This document shows positions 6,194 through 10,868 of a stretch of DNA of 10,868 bases, in pieces. Both the position numbers and the translations under genes were made by a program. This stretch comes from CAZAGA01 sp041912175. GTDB lineage: Bacteria > Chloroflexota > Anaerolineae > Anaerolineales > UBA4823. The notes beneath the pieces are model-generated. The model was not told where the DNA came from. It saw nothing but the letters and a program-made list of their open reading frames with translations, and made no database searches. The stretch's first letter is position 1. Every line of letters begins with the position of its first letter. The stretch lies in assembly GCA_041912175.1 (NCBI GenBank), contig JAYRNN010000186.1, positions 1-10,868 on the forward strand. Reading direction: 5' to 3'.

Positions 6194-6868
6194 TTCACTT
6201 ACATATACACCTTCGGTCGACTCGACCTTCTCTTCTAATTCAGGCAAGACTTCGCCTTTATAAATCCACACTTTGACGCCAATCCGGCCATAGGTCGTTA
6301 ATGCCTCAGCCATCGCGTAATCAATATCGGCTCGCAGGGTCTGGCGGGGCACCTGACCTTCGCGCATATTAACCGTGCGCGCCATTTCGGCGCCGCTCAA
6401 GCGACCAGAAACTTCGAGACGGATCCCTTGCCCACCCTGGCGCATCGCTTGCTGGATGGCGCGTTTCATTGCTCGCTGGTAACTGATCCGGCGTTCTAAC
6501 TGGTCGGAAATATTGTGAGCAACGAGGTAAGCATCGACATCCGGATATTTGATCTCTTTGATCTCCAGGTCTATTTTCTTACCTACGGCAGCTTCCAGGC
6601 TCTGGCGAATTTTCTTTACGTTTTCGCCCTTGCGGCCAATCAGGATGCCCGGCTTGGCGGTGTGGACAATTACCTTCACCTTACCAGGGAAACGCTCGAT
6701 ATCCACACGCGATACACCAGCTTTCGGAGCTTCATTGCGAACCAGCTCACGCAGTGCGAAATCCTGGTGTAAATTGTTGACGTATTCCTCGCCTTCGGCG
6801 TACCAACGTCCTTCCCAGGTCTTGTTGATTTTCAGGCGAAAACCAGTTGGATTGACTTTTCGACCCAT
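6191..6868 (-). CDS. rpsC: 30S ribosomal protein S3
   Basis: S3 lies at the mRNA entry channel on the solvent side of the small-subunit head. The 225-residue product starts MGRKVNPTGFRL and carries a KH RNA-binding domain with the GXXG loop as GRKG at residues 78-81 (GILIGRKGENVKKIRQ). The C-terminal domain follows with GIRLEVSGRLSGAEMAR, ADIDYAMAEALTTYGRIGVK and VWIYKGE. Length is typical. ATG at 6868 has AAGGAGAT about 4 nt upstream in a 13-nt gap after rplV. The stop codon is part of the stem of the downstream palindromic element. Confidence 0.98.
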   Translation of the reverse strand: MGRKVNPTGFRLKINKTWEGRWYAEGEEYVNNLHQDFALRELVRNEAPKAGVSRVDIERFPGKVKVIVHTAKPGILIGRKGENVKKIRQSLEAAVGKKIDLEIKEIKYPDVDAYLVAHNISDQLERRISYQRAMKRAIQQAMRQGGQGIRLEVSGRLSGAEMARTVNMREGQVPRQTLRADIDYAMAEALTTYGRIGVKVWIYKGEVLPELEEKVESTEGVYVSE

Positions 6869-6881
6869 AATATCTCCTTGA

Positions 6882-7226
6882 TTAAGCTTCCCGCTCCCGC
6901 AGGATTACCGTAATGTGCGAGGATCGGCGCAACCAGGGTTTGAAACGCCCGCGCGCCCCAAACCGGCGCCACTTTCGTGTCGGGGCTTCATCGACCGTGA
7001 TCCGATAAATAAACATATCATCACGGCTGACGCCAAAGTTTTCTTCGCCATTCGCCATCGCTGAGGCCAGCACCTTAGATACAGGGCTTGCCGCGCGATT
7101 GGGCGTAAATTTCAGCAGGGTGATAGCCTGTTGAATATCCTTACCGCGCACCAGATCCGCCACAAGACGGGCTTTCTGAGCCGAGATCGGGATGAAGCGT
7201 GCCTGCGCAAAAATATCGTGTGCCAT
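6882..7226 (-). CDS. rplV: 50S ribosomal protein L22
   Basis: L22 lines the nascent-peptide exit tunnel with an extended beta-hairpin and takes part in macrolide response and arrest-peptide sensing. The 114-residue product has ARFIPISAQKARLVADLVRG, then ALTLLKFT-like ITLLKFTPNRAASPVSKVLASAM, and the hairpin/C-terminal region MFIYRITVDEAPTRKWRRF followed by RSSHITVILRE. No insertion or deletion is apparent in the hairpin. ATG at 7226 is 2 nt after the rpsS stop, with only a modest AGGGA Shine-Dalgarno inside the last codons of rpsS. Confidence 0.97.
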   Translation of the reverse strand: MAHDIFAQARFIPISAQKARLVADLVRGKDIQQAITLLKFTPNRAASPVSKVLASAMANGEENFGVSRDDMFIYRITVDEAPTRKWRRFGARGRFKPWLRRSSHITVILREREA

Positions 7227-7228
7227 GG

Positions 7229-7507
7229 CTACTTCCCTTTCGTTTTCTTTTCGGACACATGGCCCCGGAAAAGACGAGTCGGTGCAAATTCACCCAGTCG
7301 GTGACCTACCATGTTTTCGGTTACATAAATCGGCACATGGCGTCGGCCATCATGTACAGCCACGGTATGCCCTACCATCTGGGGGAAAATCGTGCTGGCG
7401 CGGCTCCAGGTGCGGATTACCTTTTTCTCGCCACGTTCATTCATGGCTTCAATCTTCTTTAATAATTTCGGGTCTACGTACGGCCCTTTCTTGAGAGATC
7501 GTCCCAT
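7229..7507 (-). CDS. rpsS: 30S ribosomal protein S19
   Basis: S19 is a head protein of the small subunit that forms a complex with S13 near the A-site tRNA. The 92-residue product begins MGRSLKKGPYVDPKLLKKIE and contains IRTWSRASTIFPQMVGHTV. The conserved VHDGRRHVPIYVTENMVGH and KLGEFAPTR-like LGEFAPTRLFRGH follow. ATG at 7507 has AGGAGAAGGA upstream. It is separated from rplB by a 78-nt gap that includes a palindromic repeat. Confidence 0.98.
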   Translation of the reverse strand: MGRSLKKGPYVDPKLLKKIEAMNERGEKKVIRTWSRASTIFPQMVGHTVAVHDGRRHVPIYVTENMVGHRLGEFAPTRLFRGHVSEKKTKGK

Positions 7508-7524
7508 AATTCCTTCTCCTGATC

Positions 7525-7588
7525 AGAGATTCGGTTCTATCGCGCCAAGGAAGGCCTTTGATACCAAATCCCTAATAACCAATCGCTA
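7525..7588 (-). repeat. Palindromic repeat in the rplB-rpsS gap, resembling the rpsC-rplP element
   Basis: Arms at 7528-7536 and 7577-7584 pair over 8 bp with one bulged base, and a perfect 8-bp palindrome AAGGCCTT (7551-7558) lies near the middle. In transcript sense the rplB stop is followed by GATTGGT, TATTAGG and GATTTGGT, similar to the units after the rpsC stop. The far arm carries CCGAATCTCT, against CCGATCTCT in the other element. No terminator U-run was seen. Confidence 0.55.
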
Positions 7589-8422
7589 TCTACGCTTCTT
7601 TCCACGACGGCGGACAATGTACTGATCCGTCTTTTTATTGCGACGAGTCTTATAGCCGAGCGTCGGTTTACCCCAGGGGCTCTTCGGACCCGGCATACCA
7701 ATCGGCTGGCGACCTTCACCGCCGCCATGTGGGTGATCGCGAGGGCTCATGGCTGTGCCACGCACCGTCGGGCGGATACCCAAGTGGCGCTTCCGACCAG
7801 CTTTGCCCAGCTTGATATTGCTATGATCCAAATTGCCAACTTGCCCAACCGTCGCATAACAATCCTGGCGAATTAAACGTACCTCGCCGGAGGGCATGCG
7901 GATCTGAGCATAATCGCCTTCTTTTGCGAGTAGTTGCGCCGCGCCGCCCGCAGCTCGAACCAACTGGCCGCCTTTCCCTTCTTTGATCTCAACGTTATGG
8001 ATCAAAGTACCTACCGGGATATTGGTGATTGGCATCGAATTTCCAGGCCGCACTTCAACATTCGGCCCTGAAACCACAGTGTCATTCACCCGCAGGTCTA
8101 ATGGCGCAATGATATAGCGTTTCTCACCATCGGCATAAAACAGCAAGGCTAGTCTAGCTGTGCGGTTTGGATCATACTCAATCGCAGCCACACGCGCAGG
8201 GATATTGAATTTATTGCGCTTAAAATCGACGATGCGAATCTGGCGCTTGCTGCCGCCGCCACGATGGCGAACGGTGACACGTCCGTACGAGTTACGCCCA
8301 CCGCTTTTTCGCAGCGGTTGGATGAGCGCACGTTCCGGGGTGGCTTTGGTCACTTCCTCAAAGGAATAACCGGTCATACCGCGCTGCCCGGGGGTAATTG
8401 GTTTATATTTCTTGACAGCCAT
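7586..8422 (-). CDS. rplB: 50S ribosomal protein L2
   Basis: L2 is needed for subunit joining and lies near the peptidyl-transferase centre. The 278-residue product has the N-terminal KKYKPITPGQRGMTGYSFEE and the RNA-binding core KSGGRNSYGRVTVRHRGGG (about residues 39-57). The C-terminal signature is RGTAMSPRDHPHGGGEGR (221-238), which includes the region of the histidine known to be important in E. coli L2. The tail is strongly basic (RRRGKKRR). ATG at 8422 overlaps the rplW TAA by one base (TAATG), with AAGGAGT within the last codons of rplW. Confidence 0.99.
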   Translation of the reverse strand: MAVKKYKPITPGQRGMTGYSFEEVTKATPERALIQPLRKSGGRNSYGRVTVRHRGGGSKRQIRIVDFKRNKFNIPARVAAIEYDPNRTARLALLFYADGEKRYIIAPLDLRVNDTVVSGPNVEVRPGNSMPITNIPVGTLIHNVEIKEGKGGQLVRAAGGAAQLLAKEGDYAQIRMPSGEVRLIRQDCYATVGQVGNLDHSNIKLGKAGRKRHLGIRPTVRGTAMSPRDHPHGGGEGRQPIGMPGPKSPWGKPTLGYKTRRNKKTDQYIVRRRGKKRR

Positions 8423-8730
8423 TACTTTACTCCTTCAAACATGGGTATGGTCTTGCTGTCCGAAGCCAGAGTAACAATAGCCTTCTTATAGCTGCTTCTG
8501 CGGACCATAACCCGCCGGCTGCGCGCACGCCGGGTTCGTTTGGCAGGCACATTAATCACGTTCACCCGCGCCACTTTCACACCATCAAACAGCGTTTCAA
8601 TCGCATCTTTGACCAGATTTTTAGTCGCGTCGGAGGCGACCTCGAATACGTATTGATTTAACTTACTGTTCTGATAGTTCGATTTTTCAGTAATCAACGG
8701 GCGGCGGAGCACATCATAAATCGTCGTCAT
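8422..8730 (-). CDS. rplW: 50S ribosomal protein L23
   Basis: L23 surrounds the exit tunnel and is the main docking site for trigger factor and SRP. The 102-residue product has MTTIYDVLRRPLITEKSNYQ, YVFEVASDATKNLVKDAIET, LFDGVKVARVNVINVPAK and the basic RRARSRRVMVRRSSYKKAIV. The frame can be read from a GTG at 8742, but that GTG is part of the GGAGGT Shine-Dalgarno of the ATG at 8730, so 8730 is the start. The gene lies 12 nt after rplD and overlaps rplB by one base. Confidence 0.96.
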   Translation of the reverse strand: MTTIYDVLRRPLITEKSNYQNSKLNQYVFEVASDATKNLVKDAIETLFDGVKVARVNVINVPAKRTRRARSRRVMVRRSSYKKAIVTLASDSKTIPMFEGVK

Positions 8731-8734
8731 CGCT

Positions 8735-8740
8735 ACCTCC
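8735..8740 (-). promoter_or_regulatory. Ribosome binding site deciding the rplW start
   Basis: GGAGGT in transcript sense, 4 nt before ATG 8730. The in-frame GTG at 8742 overlaps it and has no Shine-Dalgarno of its own, so a start there is unlikely. Confidence 0.75.
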
Positions 8741-8742
8741 AC

Positions 8743-9375
8743 CTATTTACCTAATTGCGACACCAGTACATCCAGCGCCGGCAATGGGATCATCAACTTA
8801 TCATAGTTGAGCAGATCACGAATATTCAGATAAGGGGCCAGGAGTGTCTTGGCATCAGGAAGGTTATTTGTCGATCGAGCTACCAGCTCATAATCGGCAT
8901 TCTTCTCAGGGATCAAGATCAATACGCTGGCGTTTCCCACCAAACCGTCCAAGGCTTTGGCCATCAGACGGGTCTTTGGTTCTGGTAATGCAACTGCTTC
9001 TACGACCACCAAACCTTGCTCTGCCAATTTGGCTGAGAGCGCTGAGCGCAAGGCAGCGCGGCGCATTTTTAGCGGCATGCTCAAGGAATAGTCTCGCGGC
9101 TTGGGAGTATGTACTCTACCGCCGCCAACCCACTGAACCGCACGGGTTGAACCCTGGCGCGCACGACCAGTGCCTTTTTGTTTCCACGGCTTACGACCAC
9201 CGCCCGAAACTTCACCACGCCCCTTGGTTTTATGTGTGCCAAGGCGAGCATTTGCTATTTGGCGCACATAAGCCTGGTGCATCAAATCAACATTAATCGG
9301 GGCCTCAAAGATCGCGGCCGGCAATTCAACCGTACGGACCTTTTGCCCTTCCAAATTGAAAACGTCAACTTCCAT
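8743..9375 (-). CDS. rplD: 50S ribosomal protein L4
   Basis: L4 reaches into the exit tunnel with a long loop and, in E. coli, also represses its own operon. The 210-residue product shows MEVDVFNLEGQKVRTVELP and RQIANARLGTHKTKGRGEVS. The tunnel loop has GGGRKPWKQKGTGRARQGS (about 58-76) and GGGRVHTPKPRDYS, and the globular C-terminal part contains KALDGLVGNASVLILIPEKN. Length and loop look normal. ATG at 9375 has a GGAG-type Shine-Dalgarno at a rather long distance (about 10 nt). The gap to rplC is 48 nt. Confidence 0.97.
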   Translation of the reverse strand: MEVDVFNLEGQKVRTVELPAAIFEAPINVDLMHQAYVRQIANARLGTHKTKGRGEVSGGGRKPWKQKGTGRARQGSTRAVQWVGGGRVHTPKPRDYSLSMPLKMRRAALRSALSAKLAEQGLVVVEAVALPEPKTRLMAKALDGLVGNASVLILIPEKNADYELVARSTNNLPDAKTLLAPYLNIRDLLNYDKLMIPLPALDVLVSQLGK

Positions 9376-9423
9376 AATCGCTTCGCTCCAATTCTAGGTG
9401 ACACAACGGCGAAATACCGCTGC

Positions 9424-10059
9424 CTACTGCTTCCTCGCAGCTTTAATCTGTACAACGCCGCCTTTAGCGCCAGGCACTGCGCCGCGCACGCCTATCAAAT
9501 TGCGCTCAAGATCCACCAGAACGATCTTAAGATTCTGGACAGTCACGCGGTCATCACCCATGTGCCCAGGGCCACGCGCGCCTTTAAAGACACGACCTGG
9601 GGTAGTGCCAGAGCCACGCGAACCAGGCGATCGTTGGCGATCTGATTGGCCATGTGTTTTCGGACCACCGCGGAAATGGTAGCGTTTCACACCACCTTGA
9701 AAGCCTTTGCCTTTACTGTCGCCAACGACATCCACGTGATCGCCTACCTGGAACACCTCAACGGTTACCTTGTCGCCTTCCTTAAGTTCCGTGTTTTTCT
9801 CACGAAACTCGCGCAAAAAGCGCAACGGAGGCAGGTTGAGATTGTTGCGCTTAAGGTGCCCAATTTGACCACCCGTGAGACGCTTTGGCTTTACCTCATC
9901 AAAACCCAACTGTACGGCCGAATAACCATCGATCTCCGGGAGTCGCACCTGGGTTACGTAGCAAGGCCCAGCTTCGATCAAAGTCACGGGAGTAACTACC
10001 CCGGCAGCGTCGAAAATCTGGGTCATGCCGACTTTCTTGCCGATCAGCCCTTTCAACAT
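9424..10059 (-). CDS. rplC: 50S ribosomal protein L3
   Basis: L3 is an early assembly protein that binds near the 3' end of 23S rRNA, with a loop approaching the peptidyl-transferase centre. The 211-residue product starts MLKGLIGKKVGMTQIFDAAG and has VTLIEAGPCYVTQVR, GKGFQGGVKRYHFRGGPKTHG and the central loop SPGSRGSGTTPGRVFKG. GHMGDDRVTVQNLKIV and LIGVRGAVPGAKGG follow. The glutamine that is methylated in E. coli L3 is not present in this loop, as in many non-proteobacteria. ATG at 10059 has AGGAG 11 nt upstream. It is preceded by a 232-nt structured leader, which makes this the most likely point of separate control in the cluster. Confidence 0.98.
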   Translation of the reverse strand: MLKGLIGKKVGMTQIFDAAGVVTPVTLIEAGPCYVTQVRLPEIDGYSAVQLGFDEVKPKRLTGGQIGHLKRNNLNLPPLRFLREFREKNTELKEGDKVTVEVFQVGDHVDVVGDSKGKGFQGGVKRYHFRGGPKTHGQSDRQRSPGSRGSGTTPGRVFKGARGPGHMGDDRVTVQNLKIVLVDLERNLIGVRGAVPGAKGGVVQIKAARKQ

Positions 10060-10085
10060 CTCTGTATTATCTCCTGTTTATATTA

Positions 10086-10115
10086 CTGTGCCGCGACCTG
10101 ACAGGTCACCCACAG
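10086..10115 (-). repeat. Two-part hairpin just upstream of the rplC ribosome binding site
   Basis: The outer arms CTGTG/CACAG (10086-10090 and 10111-10115) enclose an inner 7-bp stem (10093-10099 with 10103-10109, one G-U pair in the transcript) and a 3-nt loop. It ends shortly before the AGGAG at 10071-10075, a position suited to controlling rplC translation. Confidence 0.6.
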
Positions 10116-10246
10116 CGGTATTCGGGACTGTAAGCCAGGGCTTGGCTACATCATCCCTGCCCGCAGCGCAGTCTGACTGCCTGGCGAGGAGTCTATTTTT
10201 TGTCGCTCCACGTCCAGAGCAGCTCTTACGCTGCCTCTATTCTGTA

Positions 10247-10284
10247 TTCAACCCAAAGGCTGCTTTAGCAACCCTTGGGTTGAA
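10247..10284 (-). repeat. Long near-perfect hairpin after the rpsJ stop codon
   Basis: The 18-nt arms 10247-10264 and 10267-10284 differ from perfect complementarity at two positions, both of which become G-U pairs in the minus-strand transcript. The terminal pair must open to give a 4-nt loop. It begins 7 nt after the rpsJ TAA. The bases after it are not U-rich in the direction of transcription, so it is not a standard intrinsic terminator. Confidence 0.8.
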
Positions 10285-10291
10285 CAAAATA

Positions 10292-10603
10292 TTAAATCTT
10301 GATTTCGATATCCACACCCGCCGGCAGGTTCAAACGCATCAGCATGTCGATGGTTTTAGAATCCGGATCGAGAACATCGATCAGACGGTTGTGAGTGCGA
10401 ATTTCAAAATGTTCGTGCGAATCTTTGTCGATAAAAGTCGAGCGTCGTATTGTAAACCGTTCTACGCGAGTTGGCAAGGGTACTGGGCCAACTACTCGGG
10501 CGCCAGTTCGTTCAGCGGTTTCAACGATGCGCTTGGCGGATTGGTCGAGCACACGATGATCGTAAGCTTTCAAACGGATACGGATTTTTTGCTTGGCCAT
10601 CAT
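10292..10603 (-). CDS. rpsJ: 30S ribosomal protein S10
   Basis: S10 is a head protein of the small subunit and also, as NusE, partners NusB in transcription antitermination. The 103-residue product has KIRIRLKAYDHRVLDQSAKR, the VVGPVPLPTRVERFTIRRS segment and FEIRTHNRLIDVLDPDSKT. It ends LPAGVDIEIKI, which matches the family in length and sequence. Two tandem ATGs (10603 and 10600) precede AKQKIRI; homologues usually begin MAKQ, so 10600 is an equal candidate. Both lie behind only a weak TAGG about 10 nt away, overlapping the tuf stop. The 10-nt spacing from tuf suggests they are co-transcribed. Confidence 0.97.
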   Translation of the reverse strand: MMAKQKIRIRLKAYDHRVLDQSAKRIVETAERTGARVVGPVPLPTRVERFTIRRSTFIDKDSHEHFEIRTHNRLIDVLDPDSKTIDMLMRLNLPAGVDIEIKI

Positions 10604-10613
10604 AATCTTTTGC

Positions 10614-10868
10614 CTACTCGATAATCTTGGTGATCACGCCTGCGCCGACCGTCAGGCCGCCTTCGCGGATGGCGAACTTCGAGCCCTGCTCCAACGCCAC
10701 CGGCACGATCAATTCCACTTCCAGGTTGACGTTGTCGCCCGGCATGACCATCTCCACGCCTTCCGGCAGCTTGATGTTCCCCGTCACATCCATCGTCCGA
10801 ATGTAGAACTGCGGTCGATATCCAGTGAAGAATGCTTTGTGCCGCCCACCTTCCTCTTTCTTCAGCAC
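10614..10868 (-). CDS. tuf: Elongation factor Tu, C-terminal 84 residues (5' end outside window)
   Basis: EF-Tu delivers aminoacyl-tRNA to the ribosomal A site using GTP. Only part of domain III is present. It includes KKEEGGRHKAFFTGYRPQFY, then RTMDVTGNIKLPEGVEMVMPGDNV and the family ending FAIREGGLTVGAGVITKIIE. The first codon in the window is GTG and encodes an internal valine, not a start. The GC content is visibly higher than in the ribosomal protein genes (about 60% in two sampled 60-nt stretches, against roughly 48-55%), with many C-ending codons. Its position just ahead of rpsJ indicates that the str cluster continues to the right. Confidence 0.97.
   Translation of the reverse strand: MLKKEEGGRHKAFFTGYRPQFYIRTMDVTGNIKLPEGVEMVMPGDNVNLEVELIVPVALEQGSKFAIREGGLTVGAGVITKIIE

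Larger units (their letters stand above)
10060..10291 (-). promoter_or_regulatory. Structured 232-nt untranslated region between rpsJ and rplC (candidate leader)
   Basis: No gene or tRNA was recognised here. In transcript order it holds five inverted repeats. (1) A long hairpin at 10247-10284. (2) 10219-10223 with 10230-10234, 5 bp with a 6-nt loop. (3) GCAGTC/GACTGC around a single base at 10168-10180. (4) 10130-10137 with 10143-10149, 7 bp with one bulge. (5) A two-part stem at 10086-10115, ending 10 nt before the AGGAG of rplC. No U-run follows any of them. Such a density of stems suggests a ribosomal-protein autoregulatory leader or processing region. This is inference only, and I cannot assign a ligand. 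Confidence 0.5.

Noticed and set aside
8731..8742. Start of rplW at the upstream GTG (8742)
   Set aside because: This GTG is part of the GGAGGT Shine-Dalgarno for the ATG at 8730, and L23 proteins begin at the later methionine.
10076..10108. Possible promoter for rplC (TGACC-like -35 with TAATAT/TATAAA as -10)
   Set aside because: The hexamers match the consensus only partly, the better -10 (TATAAA) gives too long a spacing, and the resulting start would fall at the Shine-Dalgarno. The -35 also coincides with the last hairpin. Not convincing without transcript data.
10060..10291. A tRNA or small open reading frame hidden in the rpsJ-rplC gap
   Set aside because: No cloverleaf, T-loop or acceptor ends were found, and the minus-strand ATGs there meet stops almost at once.
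10025..10624. 199-codon plus-strand open frame across the rpsJ-rplC gap and all of rpsJ
   Set aside because: Its second half is simply the mirror of rpsJ and its first half covers hairpin-rich non-coding DNA. The translation shows no family resemblance.
1..10868. A novel accessory, defence or mobile system in the window
   Set aside because: All coding sequence is accounted for by core translation genes and secY in canonical order. There is no transposase, CRISPR array, integrase or unknown gene.

Overview
The window is the fused S10-spc ribosomal protein cluster of a bacterium, with every gene on the minus strand, so transcription runs from high to low coordinates. It opens with the last 84 codons of tuf (EF-Tu). 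Then come rpsJ, rplC, rplD, rplW, rplB, rpsS, rplV, rpsC, rplP, rpmC, rpsQ, rplN, rplX, rplE, rpsN, rpsH, rplF, rplR, rpsE, rpmD, rplO and the first 329 codons of secY, which runs off the left edge. This is the canonical bacterial order with no gene missing, inserted or broken.

The organism looks like a member of Chloroflexota, probably of the Anaerolineae type. This is inferred from the feel of the protein sequences (for example the L3 central segment with PGSRGSGTTPGRVFKG), from tuf directly preceding rpsJ, and from a zinc-type S14 with moderate GC. No database search was possible, so phylum is moderately confident and anything finer is a guess.

Layout: 10614-10868 tuf tail; 10292-10603 rpsJ; 10060-10291 a 232-nt non-coding stretch with at least five inverted repeats; 6191-10059 rplC to rpsC; 6099-6190 a 92-nt palindromic gap; 1027-6098 rplP to rplO; 1-989 secY. 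Most junctions are tight (1-20 nt gaps, 1-nt TAATG overlaps at rplP/rpmC and rplW/rplB, an 8-nt overlap at rpsE/rpmD), and Shine-Dalgarno sequences often lie inside the previous gene's last codons, which implies translational coupling. No classic intrinsic terminator (hairpin plus U-run) was seen, and no convincing promoter, so the block is plausibly read through as one transcript.

The genes supply 21 ribosomal proteins (9 small-subunit, 12 large-subunit), the elongation factor that brings aminoacyl-tRNA to the ribosome, and the channel of the Sec translocon. I found no previously undescribed system. The points worth a second look are in the intergenic DNA: the structured rpsJ-rplC leader, two apparently related palindromic repeats just after the rpsC and rplB stop codons, a hairpin between rplN and rplX, and a short duplication between rpmD and rplO.
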